The notes under the pieces were generated by a model. It did not search any database. It was not told where the DNA came from and saw only the letters and a list, made by a program, of their open reading frames with translations. A stretch of 64,000 nt of DNA, from positions 1,962,501 through 2,026,500 of the forward strand of contig NC_090120.1 of NCBI RefSeq assembly GCF_023973825.1, in the 5' to 3' direction. How positions within the stretch are numbered: the stretch's first letter is position 1; each line of letters opens with the position of its first letter. Position numbers and translations under genes: made by a program. Of this stretch, positions 12,345-25,081 are shown piece by piece. Source of the DNA: Plasmodium brasilianum (lineage: Eukaryota; Apicomplexa; Aconoidasida; Haemosporida; Plasmodiidae).

Positions 12345-13032
12345 TGTTATGCACCTTTTCATTTTCATTTTCATATATCATTTGTCATATGTTATTTGTA
12401 ATTTGTGCTTTCTTATTTCTCTTTTCGGTTTTGTCCCTTTTTTATATGTGCAAAATTAACACATGAAAAGGATATGGAAAATAAGAAAAAAAAAAAAAAG
12501 ACATATCATGATAAATAATAACAAACATTAAAGGAATTAAAAATACTATAAAACTTATAAAAATTATAATTATATTTGTATTTGTTCTTGAAATGTCCAC
12601 ATTTTTATAAATAGGATAATTAATTACTTGCTAATAAAAAAGAATGGCAAGAGAGAAAGGAATAATATTTGTTGTTATGTCTTATGCATTACTTCAAACA
12701 ACACCGATACATAATGTAAAATGAAAAAGAATTATTTAAAAGGAACACGCAAGAAAACAAATTTTAACATTAACCTTGTTTTTATTATATGAAAGGAAAA
12801 AAAAAAAAGAAAAATTTTAACGCAAAATTGAATGCAAAATTAAAGAACAATAATAATGAAAATTCTGTGGAAAAATTAAAAATTCACTTAAAAAAAAAAA
12901 TATTTATCTATATTTCTGCAATTTTGAATTAACGTGCAGTGGGCGTCCTTTTTTTTACTTTCCTTTTCGTTTTGTATTCTTGTAAATTAGCTGCTTTTCT
13001 TTTTGTAGTTTTACTTTTTTACTTTTTTACTT
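12345..13032. other. AT-rich DNA, no gene seen
   Basis: Only A/T-rich sequence with homopolymers and short T-rich repeats such as TTTTTTACTT near 13,010-13,030. No coding or RNA signal is evident. Confidence 0.5.
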
Positions 13033-13270
13033 TTTAGGCATGTTTATCCTCTTCATCATCCGCTTCTTTTCCTTCTCCTTCTTTTGTTTGTTCCTTTTGT
13101 CGTTCTCCACTGCTTGTAGATCTGGGAGTTATTACCCATGTCTTCATTTATCCGCTGTGCAACACCTCAATTCAACGGCGAGACTCATCACCTAGCTTAT
13201 CTTTTTCATCTGACTTGTAGTATGTTCAATTTATTAAAAATTTTAAATTAAATAATTACTCACGCACGCA

Positions 13271-13325
<55 letters not shown>

Positions 13326-13690
13326 CATTTAAGTAACGACAGGACAAAAAAAAGAAACGAAACGAACATAATATAAAATAATGGTCAATCTTCGTATAAC
13401 ATGCTGTATTGCTTTTTTATAAATACATTTCATGTAATTTATATCCCGCACATACAAATGCAAGAAAAGAGGTAATGGAAATTGTTTTAATTTATATATA
13501 TTCGTAATTAGGATAAAGCGTATATAATGGGCCTTTTTTAGATCCGATCATATCTATCAATGTAATAAGTGAATTATTACCTAGCTGTACAAGACGACTT
13601 AAATCGATATCTATATAAATATATTTTTTTTTTTTTAAATAAAACAACCAGTAAACATAAACACCTACATATGGAGTAAAGTCCATGTTG
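13033..13690 (-). pseudogene. Decayed protein-coding remnant, family unknown
   Basis: On the minus strand two patches read like protein. The upper patch (13,686-13,492) opens with MDFTPYVGVYVYWLFYLKKK and continues with normal residue composition (LVQLGNNSLITLIDMIGSKK). The lower patch (about 13,225-13,033) is distinctly GC-richer and encodes acidic hydrophilic pieces in more than one frame, for example KSDEKDKLGDES, then STSSGERQKEQTKEGEGKEA ending in DDEEDKHA and a stop. In-frame stops and a frame change separate these pieces, and a (TA)n run at 13,276-13,321 lies between the patches. A decayed gene, or exons of a gene I cannot splice, are both possible. Confidence 0.4.
13276..13321. repeat. 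(TA)n microsatellite
   Basis: An uninterrupted TA/AT run of about 46 bases. Comparable runs occur at 2380-2411, 16,388-16,428, 25,009-25,072 and 32,073-32,115. Confidence 0.9.
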
Positions 13691-13977
13691 CATTATTAAA
13701 CCTACGTAGATTTAATGCACTTTTATAAATAAATGGATAAATTTTTTTTAAAAATAATCAAAGGCAAAGGCGTTAAATTCACGAAGACTAGTTTCTATTT
13801 TTTAACAAGAAAAATAAGTCGTATATCTATATCTATATATCTATATATATATATATATATCTATATCTATATATATATATGTAAACGTACACATTCGTCC
13901 ATGCTTGTATAAAAATGGGTGCGTGTACATAAAACGAACCTTCTCTCTATTTATTATTAATTTTTTTGACATATAAA

Positions 13978-14030
13978 TATATATATATATATATATACAC
14001 ATATATATATATATATACACATATATACAC

Positions 14031-14061
<31 letters not shown>

Positions 14062-14062
14062 T

Positions 14063-14098
<36 letters not shown>

Positions 14099-14166
14099 AT
14101 ATATGTGTATATATGTGTATATATGTGTATATATGTGTATATATGTGTATATATGTGTATATATAT
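13978..14166. repeat. Compound microsatellite forming a long inverted repeat
   Basis: The left half alternates (TA)n with ACAC blocks; the right half is a regular 10-base array of GTGTATATAT. Because ACACATATAT is the reverse complement of ATATATGTGT, the halves are mutually complementary and could fold into a large hairpin or cruciform. All six frames give only Tyr/Ile/His/Thr patterns, so the ORFs here are artefacts. It lies about 350 bases downstream of the ETRAMP stop codon. Confidence 0.8.
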
Positions 14167-14521
14167 GGGTCATACATTCATCAATGAAACACTAAAAATT
14201 TTAGAAAACTACGGATAAAAAAAAAGAACGTTCATAAAATATAACGGGAAGGAAAAAAAAAAAAAAAAAAAAAAAAAAATAATCAAAATGCAAAAATCCT
14301 CAGATCACTACAGGTAAAATAACATTTAATTCAGCACATATATACGTGTATATAATATATATATATATAAAGTACACGATGTACAAATAATATACATATA
14401 TATACATTTACACATACAAGAAAAAACATAAAAACATCCATACAAATACATATATATACTCATTCGCTCATAATATATTATATACAAACATATAATTACA
14501 AAATGATAGGTATGCTTATTT

Positions 14522-15061
14522 CTATTTTGGGATTAGGTTCGGGTTTTTCTTCCACAATTCTGATGTATTATAAAGGTTTCTAAAAACATCATATGTCATA
14601 TCGGATATATGATTTTTATCAAAGCTAAGATTTCTTTTCTTGACTTCAGTTTCAATATATGACATTATATCCTTTACTTTTGGATGCTCTTTCTTACCCA
14701 TTTTAAAATTTTTAGCCATATCTTTTTCTTTAAATTGATTTGTTTGCATCATAATTTCTTTTGATATTTTTTCCCGTTTTTTGGCTTCTGAATAAGCATT
14801 GAAATCATTAAAAAAAGAGCCGCCATTTTTTTTTCTATAATGATAACCTATACCCGCTAATGTATTTGCAAGTATTGCTAATCCTAAAACTGCTGATGAA
14901 ATGAATACTTTCTTTTTAAATTCTTTCTTTTTCATATTTTTTTCAAATTCATCTAATTTTCCTTTTATATTTTTCATAATTTCATTCTTAGACATACACG
15001 GTTTAAACAAGCAGAAAGCCAACAAAAAACTAAGGAGTGCTAATGTTTTTGTAATCTTCAT
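14522..15061 (-). CDS. ETRAMP-type parasitophorous vacuole membrane protein, UIS3-like tail possible
   Basis: Single-exon gene of 179 residues with the early transcribed membrane protein layout: cleavable signal peptide (residues 1-24, ending KPCMS), a short lysine-rich segment (25-52), one transmembrane helix (53-75, FISSAVLGLAILANTLAGIG), then a charged C-terminal region. ETRAMPs sit in the parasitophorous vacuole membrane with the tail facing the host cytosol. The tail (about 80-179) is longer than in most blood-stage ETRAMPs and has a helical pattern (DIMSYIETEVKKRNLSFDK), which from memory recalls the soluble domain of liver-stage UIS3; that link is inference. The ATG at 15,061 is directly followed by the signal peptide, and the upstream flank is noncoding. 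No PEXEL motif is seen, as expected for this family. Confidence 0.8.
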   Translation of the reverse strand: MKITKTLALLSFLLAFCLFKPCMSKNEIMKNIKGKLDEFEKNMKKKEFKKKVFISSAVLGLAILANTLAGIGYHYRKKNGGSFFNDFNAYSEAKKREKISKEIMMQTNQFKEKDMAKNFKMGKKEHPKVKDIMSYIETEVKKRNLSFDKNHISDMTYDVFRNLYNTSELWKKNPNLIPK

Positions 15062-15181
15062 CCTGAAACATGTAAAAATGGAAGTTACTCACCATTAGAT
15101 TTTTATACGTATATGCTATTACCGTGCGGGGAGTAATACGTTCGATGTGCATAAATGCATATATTTATATGTGCGTACAAT

Positions 15182-15215
<34 letters not shown>

Positions 15216-16385
15216 TACGTGTATACATGCACACGTATATACACGCATACGTAGTTACATTTATTTACATATGTTTATAAAGAAATGCTCAAAAATACAT
15301 CGACTCGGGTAAATTTGTGTACCTTTCCAAATGGAACTCGACTAACAAACAATTAATAATATTTTATTTTTTAATTTAAAAAATGCGATTACTGTACCAA
15401 CTCTAATTATTTAGAGGAAGCTCTTTTTTCCTTCAACGCTGAAGAGGTATAAAAATACATACATATATAAATATGCATAGAAATGCACACACAGAAATTA
15501 TATACATACTCAAATATACATATATACGTACTTTCATAAGTACATACTCATATATATATACTTATACCGTATGAAAGTATTTCTAAACTTTTATAGTTTT
15601 TCCGTACTTTCTTATTATTGCAATTTCTTGTTTAATATATGCTTATTGTATAATTTTTATTTTCTTGTTAACTTTTTCTTTTTTGTGTTTTCAAAAAATA
15701 AAAATTATTCCTGTTCGTGTTTTAACTTTTTTTTTTTTTAAAATTATACTAACTTGTGTGTTAAAGAAGAATGACTAATATTTTTATCGGGTTATTTTTC
15801 ACTTTTCGCACTATTTACTATTAAAAATTATCTAAAAAAAATGTATATTTTTTTTTTTTTCTGAAGTATGGCAAATGAAAAATTTTTATTTTTAAAAATA
15901 TTTTAGATAAAAAAATTCCGTGAAAGTAAGCGTAAAATATGTACATATATATATAATTATTTTATTTATTTGTTTGTTTATTTTACTTAAATTTTTTTTT
16001 TTTTTACCTAATTATGTAATTTTTTCATGTTATTTGAGCACTTCCTATTTTATTTTATATAGTAAAAATTACATATATGAAGGTATAATATTATTATGCA
16101 AAAAAAAGATAATTATGACGCATGTATAATGTATATTTATATAAATATTATTAAATTTATTTGTATATGAATATTACTACCTTAATATATATTATGTATA
16201 TATATGTATTTTTGTTTGTCGTGCATTTAAATACAAATGGCAAAAGAAATTTTACTACGTTTCTTTGATAATAATGAAATGCTAAAATATATATAGTTAA
16301 ATTTTTATGCTATTAAATAAGTATATTATAGTAAGGTATAAAGAAAGAGAATAGGAAAAAAATTAAATTGTTCCTTGCATGTAAG

Positions 16386-16439
<54 letters not shown>

Positions 16440-19206
16440 ACGTATTTATATTAATGTACATATAATTACCTTTTCATTTTAATAATACTTCCAATATTTT
16501 TATATAGTATTATGCATTTAAAGGAACAGAATTTGTTTAGAAAAAATTGTCACGTAAGAAAAAAATATTGCATTACCTAGTATTTTTTTTTTTTATACAT
16601 TTTTTTATTAAGTGTATGGTAAAATTATTTTATCTTGTAGCATTATGTAACATAAAAATTTATACCAAGGAAAAAGAGAGTTCAGTATGAATGTTTTGAA
16701 ACTTTTAAAAATTTGCTCATATTAGTGAAAAAGTAAATATATTATTATATATAAATGTATGCATTTATATACATATATATATTATAAGCAACACCTTACT
16801 GAATTAAAGTTTAAAAATTACGTAATATTTTTAGGTATTATTTTGATTTGATTATTCATGCATATTGTTCATTCGTATTTTTCATTTGTACTCTACATTT
16901 GTATTATTTTTTTGTCATATTTTGTGTTATTTATTTTTTTATATTTTTGTTATGTGCTTATCGTAGCACAATTCTCCACTGTGTTAAAATTTTTTTTTTA
17001 TAACTTTTAGGAATATAAAAATTGCTTGGAATGATTAAATTTTTTTTTTTTTTTTTACAAAAGAAATATTAAACAGGAGACGATTATTTCGTTGTCGACT
17101 AATCTCAATTAAATTATTAATGCTAATATGTGGGAAGAAATAAAAATAAAATGAAAAAAAAAAATATTTATATGTATTAAGTTAAATTTTTATTCATGTA
17201 TATTGTTTTAACGTCATCCTAATAATAACATAAAAAGGCAAAAAATGTGTAACATAAGATTATTCTTTTTTTTTAATTTTTTTTTTTCTATTTTGCTTTT
17301 TTTTCTGCACCCGTAATATATAGGTCCATTTATATTTGTGAATAGGTGGATACCATTATTTTTTAATTTATTTTTTCGTACCGCTGTTTAACAAAAATGC
17401 GGGTAATTATGTAGTAATAAAAATAAGTAAATAAATTTAATACATTAATAAAATAAAATAAATAAATAGTTAAAATAAATGCATAAAATAAATGCACAAA
17501 ATAAATGCATAAAATAAATGAATAAATAAATAGTTAAAATGCAATTAAATAAAAACTCAGTGGGCATGTATTATAACTTTTTATATGACTAGGTTTTACA
17601 ATAAATGGAAAAAGTCTTTGTTTATCCTTTTTATTCGTTGTAAACAGACCTACGTCAAACATATAAGCAACGCACAAACTGCACGTGTTGCATGACAATA
17701 TTTGATCAATTAATATTACTTACATAATGTGTATAAGGGCGTATAAAAAATTTATTTTGTAAAAATGCACTTTAAATATTCAAGTTGGCCATATAATTAT
17801 ACGCTTATATAAGTGTAATGAAATGAATTTAACTTTATTCAGAAATAATTGATGTAGCGATAAGAGGAAACGATTTTATTGTATATTTTGTTATATATAA
17901 TATTACTATTATATTATAAAAATGAGTATAACTGCATTATGAAAAGGAGGAAATTTTACTTTGTCTGATAGGAGAACATACGTGAGAGATTTCTTTTGAT
18001 TGTTAATAATAGTTGGTGCATAATCTTAAATATGTTTATTATGTTTTCGAAAATAAATGTATAGATCATTTGCTTTTGCGTAAGGATCGTTGTACCATTT
18101 GTTATGAACGTGTTTTCTTTACATTGAGGAAAAAGGGTATATATATATATATATATATGTACATACCAGTACGTATGAACTTAAGAATCTATTTGTACAT
18201 TATATATGGGAAAAAGTAAATACGATTGCAAAATTCCCATTTTTCTTAAAATTTTTTTTCCTTTTATAGTTGTGCCTGGAACGCGCATATATAATAATAT
18301 TTACATAATTACATACATACATTACATATATATATAATTACATTATTACACAATTTGATATTTTGCAGTAAATGAAATGCCCACACACTTTTCTCTTTAA
18401 ATTGTTCTTATAAAGTTTAATTTATATAACTCGTAAGGCGATAATTACATTATCAAAATGAAATTTTAATACAACATGGGTTTAATATTATTTTTCTAAT
18501 TATGTTGAAAATGTTTAATGAATAAATTTATAGTTTTCAAAAATAATCCCTTAAAATATTATTTTACTTTACTAAGCTATGTAAATTTGCAATTAAAAAA
18601 TCAAAAAACGCACTTCAAAATTAGGTAATATTAAAACTCTTTACATAAAGAAAACAAAGTAAAAACGAAAATAAAAAATAACAAAAAATAAAAAATATGT
18701 ATACAAATATATATATTTGTGTACATATAAAACATATATAAACATCACAAAAAAAAAAAAAAAAAAAAAAAAAATTTACAATAAAAGGAGCATTAACCTG
18801 TTAATGTAAATATAAATCCAAATGAATAGAGCAAACGGTACAAATTTTTCGATTTTTTAGGTCATTTGTATGTATATATATACATATATAACAAAATGTG
18901 AACAACAAAAATTTTTGAAAGGCATAATTTTATTTTCTAAAACGGAGTTACATATAATATTATTTACAAGAACAAATATGAATATATTTATTACTCATAC
19001 ATGCAATACATACACACGTACATGTATATATATATGCAACATCACATGAATAATACAATTATTGTGAAGTTAAAAACAAACTAATATTATTAACTAGTTA
19101 AACACATATATTAATTTAATATATAATATATATAAACTGTACGAATTTTTCCTTTTTTATATTTTTAGTATACAATTTTTAAAAAATCCTAGAACAAAGT
19201 ACTTTA
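15062..19206. other. Intergenic AT-rich DNA upstream of the ETRAMP gene
   Basis: About 4 kb with no supported gene. It contains (TA)n tracts (15,187-15,210; 16,388-16,428), poly-A/T runs and short AAATAAATGCAT-type repeats near 17,450-17,530. The part next to 15,061 should hold the ETRAMP promoter. A 68-codon frame at 18,013-18,219 contains a (TA)n run and is not convincing. Confidence 0.55.
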
Positions 19207-19218
19207 TTAAATTGTTTT

Positions 19219-19393
19219 CCCAATCCCCACTACTACTATAACTACCGCTTCTATTACTACTATAACTACCGCTTCTATTACTACTATAACTACCGCTTCT
19301 ATTACTACTACTATAACTACCGCTTCTATTACTACTTCTATTACTACCGCTTCTATTACTACTTCTATTACTACCGCTTCTATTACTACCACA
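19219..19393. repeat. 12/15-bp trinucleotide-type minisatellite
   Basis: Alternating short units of TAC/TTC type (CTATTACTACTATAACTACC plus GCTT, and the shorter CTATTACTACCGCTT). The minus-strand frames read either Val-Ile-Glu-Ala or Ser-Asn-Arg-Gly-Ser repeats. It begins about 175 bases beyond the stop codon of the tryptophan-rich gene, so it is probably in its 3' untranslated region or intergenic. Confidence 0.85.
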
Positions 19394-19568
19394 TTACTAC
19401 ACTTCTCTTTTTCGCCTTGTGACACTTCTTACCATATGTGTGAAAAACAAAATTATCCTCAAATATATGCTTAGAATAAATGATATGCTAATAATTCATT
19501 CAAATAAACACATAAAAAACATAATATACTCTTTTCTACTTAGGGGAAGGAGGAGTGCGTTTTGTATT

Positions 19569-20568
19569 TCACATTTGTAGTAGTTCTTCATCATAATCTT
19601 CCCACGTTTCGGTAACATACTGCAAAAAGAATTCAAAGTCCTTTCTTGCCCATGTTAACCAAATATTTACAATATGTTCTTTATCATTCAAAGAAAGGGA
19701 AGATTCGTTTAAGTCAAGAGTTATGTATGCATGTACTTTTCGTAAATATTTAGCCCATTCCTTATTCCACATATCATTTTTCCAACTTTCATCCATATCT
19801 TTTGTTACAATATAAAATTCTTCTTCCATCTCTCTTACTGTTTGTTTCCATGTTTCCGATGTACTTCCACACAATCTATTTAATTTCTCCATATATTCCG
19901 GATCATTTTTATCCTCTGAGTGTAATTCTTTATCTTCTTCATTTTCTTCATCTTTTAATGTTAAAACAAAATCATGTTTCCATGTATCATTATTATTTGG
20001 CTCTTGTTCAGCTATTATTCTTCCATGTGGTATATTTAAGCCATGCTCAGATATAATATTTCCTATACTCGTTTCATTCACATCAGAATTACTGCATAGA
20101 AGAAGTGGAAAGCATTAAACTGTTTTATAATAACAAAAAAAAAAAAAAAAAAAAAGGAGGGAAAGTACAATAGAAAAAAGGAAAAAAAGCTTATTAATGG
20201 TATTACTATCATTCATTTTATTTGAGCAGGTAAGGTAAATACGCGAAACAAATTCGCCAGAATGAAATAACAGATAAACATTTACCAATACTAAAAGACA
20301 TACACATAAAGCCATAGGCGTACACATGCACATATACCCATACATGTACACATATATGCAACTTATGAGGGTTCTTTTTTTACTTGGTTTCCGGGGATTT
20401 ACGAACACTCCATATTATAGCACATACGGAAATAAACTTGGCAAAATGAACTATTACATTTTTATAATTATTGTTTGATTTCACAAGTGAAGCCCTTTTA
20501 TTATTTCTTTCATTTCCTATGCTTCTTCTACTGTTCTCAAGAGAGAATGACTTATTGAATTGAGCCAT
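19569..20568 (-). CDS. Tryptophan-rich antigen (Pv-fam-a/TRAg type), two exons
   Basis: Exon 1 is 20,568-20,384 and exon 2 is 20,091-19,569, with a phase-2 GT..AG intron containing a poly-T stretch before the acceptor. The product is 235 residues. Exon 1 starts MAQFNKSFSLEN and carries an internal hydrophobic segment at residues 37-54, the recessed signal typical of exported malaria proteins. Exon 2 has a PEXEL-like RIIAE at residues 86-90, then an acidic spacer, then the Trp-rich domain with eight tryptophans, including ESWKNDMWNKEWAKYLRKV and IWLTWARKDFEFFLQYV. Family members bind red-cell surface components in P. vivax; a host-cell role here is inferred. It is intact, with a short domain. 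The ATG is preferred to the upstream TTG in the same frame. Confidence 0.9.
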
Positions 20569-22462
20569 TTTTAACAACAGATATTTTATTATATATATAT
20601 ATTATTAAATATATGATATATATGTCAAAGAGTAATGTCTATTTTACTGTTATACAAAAAAAATAATATACTAGGTCCAACAAAAAATACAATATTAACA
20701 TTCAAAAACTGTTCACTTCAATTTTTTCTTGTTAATTATAAAACAGTTACAAAATACATCATAAAATATATTTCTTTTTTTATTCTATTTATTTATTTTT
20801 ATTTTTATTTTTCCTTTTATACAGAACCATAATATTTTACTAATTTTCTAATTAAGATTAAATAAGCCAGAAAAAAAAAAATACATTAAAAATTAATAAT
20901 ACAAATTTAAAATCCACAAAAAACAAATATTGAACTAAAAGATAACAAAAAATTAGAGCAAATGTAGCAAAATGACAAATTTTCTCAAGAGTATGTAAGT
21001 TATTACTTCTTAGAATTTCTTACTAGCTAGACTATAAAAATAAATATTCTTATTATTACAAGTATGCATAAGTATATATATATATATATATATATAAATA
21101 CATAGAAGAATTATATAAGTAGTTCAATAAAAGAAAAATAAAATAAACGGAAATATAGTTCATCATATAAACATAAACATTTTATAATAACAAAATATCA
21201 GTTAACTTCTATATTTTTCTCAATAACACTTCACAAATCATATTTTTTTTAAATATAAATTCTATAATGTTTTTTGTTATTTTTATTATTTTTTATTCTT
21301 TTATTCCTTAACACGTACAATAATATTATTTACATTCTATATATTATACAAATAATGTATGTAAATTTTTTCTTTTTTTTGAATAAAATAAAAATATAGT
21401 TAATTTTCACATTTTAAATAAAATATTATAATAAAACAAAAATTACTTGAATACAACTTTTTAATTTTTTATACATAAAACATGCAAAATTACGCTTTTG
21501 CTTAAGATTTTTATATATACTATTATTATATTATTATATTATTATTATATTATTATATTATTTTACATAGTATTACATATATTATATATATATTATATAT
21601 AATTAAAATTTTATATGAATTTAATGTAAGAGAAAAAAAAAAGCAAGCCATTTAATTTTAATAAACTATTTTACAGCAAATAACACTAAAAAATATATAT
21701 ATATAATATGGTTGAAAATTGGATTATTAAAAGATATTTTATACATATTATTAAGTTTTACAATTTATTTTATTAGAAAGGAACCAATAAATGTATAAAT
21801 ATTATAATATATATCATATACATCGATGAATTTATATATATAATATATTATAGAAATCCTATATCTAATGAAAAAATAAAACCAAGTTTATTTTTTTACT
21901 TATTATATATATATATATATATAATAACAAGAAAAATTCCTCTATATATTTTTTTCCTTTTACTTGAAATTTCGACTTTTTATATGAGACCTATAACTAT
22001 ATTACCCCTTGCATTATTAGCTTAATATTATTTTTCACAACTGCTATTACTAGTATTAATACTTACTAGTAAAACTATACATAAATAAAATCAGTTTTCT
22101 GTATACATAATATATGTATTGCGTTTTTGAAGTAGTTAATATGCACAGTAATAAAAAGTAGTTACATGTTAATTACATAAAGGATAGAAGTTTTGAAAGA
22201 AAAATAAATACATTATTAGGTACAGCATACAAAATGTATATGTATATATATAATTTTTAAATTGTTAATAAAAATATGTAGAAAATTATTTTAAGTCTAT
22301 TTTTCCTAGAAATTATATTTAAATAACTATTATTATATATGTTATTAAATCTATTATGGGGGAAAAAAAAGAAAATTAAAACCTATTGTTATCATAGAAT
22401 AACTTAATAAAAATATTCTGCTTTTGTATGCCAAAGTTTTTAGAAATATATACATATATACT

Positions 22463-22502
<40 letters not shown>

Positions 22503-23805
22503 AATATAAGCATTTTTCTATTAATATCACTTTTTTGGAAATAATTGTAAAATTAAATAAAAAAACAAATTTAGAAGAAAATCCTAAATATTTGAATATG
22601 TTTGTAATTTAGGAAAATAATGATTATTTTAAATAATAAAATAGTAAGGGGTAAAAAAAAAAAAATTATTTTTGCGATTAATTCAAAATGGATTTTAATC
22701 AGCATTTAAGTATTTATTAATATATAAATGGTATATGCATACATATATATATATTATCCAAGTAATAATAGTCTTTCAAGGGAGGTATTAAAATGCCTTA
22801 TTACAGAGATTAAATTTTGCATTTTTCATAAAAAGAGGGTAATATTTACATTTTTTTTTTCCTAAAAAAGATAGAAACGAAAAGGAAAACATTAATTTTT
22901 CGTTGAAAATATAAAATTTTTAACTTATTTTATGTTCTTAACCGCTTTACTTACGAAATTTTAAGAATAAATTTAACTTTTTAAGTCTGAGAAAATTCCA
23001 TGCTATACATATATAGATATAAGTAAAATGGAAGTATGTGAATATGAAACAGTTGAACGTTTTATATTAATCCACCCCTTTAGTTTTTTTTTTTAATGGT
23101 ATATGAAAAAATGAAAGTATTAATGAGAAAAATGCAAATTTATCATTTGTACGTTTGTCTTTTTGGAATTTGCATTATTTATGATTTCATTTATTATTTT
23201 TTCGAACAAAATTACGCAATCCTTTATGTAAATATTTTATAAGCATATAATGAGTGTATGTTTATCGCATCCTACTAGATAAGCACCAGACAGCTATCGT
23301 ATTCATTTTTGTAACATACTACGAACAATAACTTAGAATGAATGAAGTTCACATATTGAGCAGTGAGTTACGGTTATAAGAAATTGCTTTTTATTTTTGA
23401 CATATAAAAAGAGGACACTTGAATTGTTTATACACTATTCCTTATCTTCTTTTTAGCTGTTCCTGTTTTTAATTGTGTACAATATTCTTGTTTATTGTAA
23501 TTTATGCTTATCGAGGCGAGTAACATTTTACCTTTTACTTTTTAATTTATCCAAAAGGTGTATAAAAATTGCTACTTTGTGTTCTTTTTGTTTAAAGTAG
23601 TACGAAAATTACTCAACCTATTGATTTTATTTGTAACCTTATATGTACTAATAGTGTGAAAATACATATCTTCAAGGGTGTACTATATTCTAAAGATTTA
23701 TGAATAAGAATTATTAGTAGTAAGATTAAATCAAAATGTACCTTAATTCTTTAGTAACTCATCCTATCCATGTCTTATTTAATCCTCAAAATATTTTTGT
23801 TACAT
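20569..23805. other. AT-rich intergenic DNA, no gene seen
   Basis: About 3.2 kb with very low G+C. It includes ATT trinucleotide repeats (21,520-21,560) and (TA)n runs. The right-hand part of the 20,569-20,840 segment is presumably the promoter of the Trp-rich gene. No frame has believable protein composition. Confidence 0.55.
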
Positions 23806-24253
23806 TCATTTATGAAAATAGTTAGCTGCATTTGACAATTCTATGTAGAGATCATAGCTTGTCTTAAGGGGCACTGTTATAAAATCATTAATAATTTTAA
23901 AAGTTTTTATGAAGTATTTCGTTTCGTTAGAAAAGTTTACAGAATTGTTATTTGTTTTAGAATGTTCTATATAATCATCATTTAGATTAGAAAATTGTGT
24001 AATTTTACAATTTTGAAATTTTATAAATTTATAATTTAATTAATTTTGTGTAAGCAGGTTAAGCTAAAAATTGGCTAGCTGCGATAGACTATTCATCAGA
24101 ATTGCTGACATTGCATATAAAATTCACATACGATTTGTTTTTAGCTTTTAAATTATTTTCAGAAAATTGCTTATAATAACTTTCCTTAAAAAAACTCCCC
24201 TTAAGAATGAATCATTATATATATTGATTAATTCGTCTAACTTTAGAAATGTG

Positions 24254-24286
<33 letters not shown>

Positions 24287-24772
24287 AAAACACAGATATA
24301 CTCTTTCAAACATAAAAATATGAACACCTAAAAGAGGATAAAATATTATCTCAAATAACATAAATGTTCAAGTAATATATAATGAGTAAAAAAATCGAGT
24401 TCAAATTGGAGTACTACATAAATGATATTTTAGTGTTACATTTGGGATATGAACTTGATCATATTTCTTAACAAGTTCATAAATTTTGGAGGGTTTGAAC
24501 AATATTATTGTCAAAATGGTTTGTGAATTGGTCAGTTAATTAGGAACTGCATTTGGTACTATATGTGATACTACCATTTGTTATTATATTTTTTATCTTA
24601 TCTGCTTACGTACTTTTTAATATATTTTTTAATGTAATTTTTTATATATTTTTTTAATGCATTTTTTAACGTATTTGTTATTGTATTTTTTTTTATTTAA
24701 TTACCCATTTTGCTTATTATCTTCTACATAAGCCTTAAGATGATCATACTTATCCATTTCTTCAAACAAAGA
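23806..24772 (-). pseudogene. Decayed gene, at least four coding patches, family unknown
   Basis: Reading the minus strand downward there is a patch after a possible acceptor at about 24,770 (SLFEEMDKYDHLKAYVEDNK), a second at about 24,600-24,420 (ITNGSITYSTKCSS and KIYELVKKYDQVHIPNVTLK in different frames), a third at about 24,240-24,060 (LDELINIYNDSFLRG, then YYKQFSENNLKAKNKSYVNF ending in a TAG), and a fourth open stretch of about 74 codons ending at 23,806 (for example DFITVPLKTSYDLYIELSNA). These look like one hydrophilic protein broken by stops, frame changes and poly-A runs. I recognise no family. Some breaks might be introns, so an intact multi-exon gene is not excluded. Confidence 0.45.
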
Positions 24773-24779
24773 CTAGTAC

Positions 24780-25004
24780 ACCCATAAAAAAAAAACAAAA
24801 ACAACAAATGGTATAAACTGTTGTACAACACAACGGACTAATTTACTCTTTTATTTTAGTTAAAAAGAAGAATCCCTAACTATTATTACTACAATGTAGA
24901 AATAAAAAGAGGTTGTATTATTTAATAATTTTTTAGAGGTTTCGTTCATTCATTCTTAATACATAAACGCTAACAATTAAAAAAAAGAAGAAACTTACCA
25001 CATA

Positions 25005-25081
<77 letters not shown>

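Noticed and set aside
13841..14187. Several overlapping ORFs of 70-110 codons on both strands made of Tyr, Ile, His and Thr
   Set aside because: They are translations of the TA/ACAC/GTGT compound microsatellite and have no protein character.
18013..18219. Plus-strand 68-codon ORF
   Set aside because: The central part crosses a (TA)n run and the start is not an ATG in good context; no domain is recognisable.
19207..19425. 72-codon minus-strand ORF with Val-Ile-Glu-Ala repeats
   Set aside because: It is the translation of the TAC/TTC minisatellite; it has no splice connection to the Trp-rich gene, which has its own stop at 19,569.
19802..20056. Plus-strand 84-codon ORF opposite the Trp-rich gene
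   Set aside because: It is the antisense shadow of the Trp-rich exon, with no start context or family.
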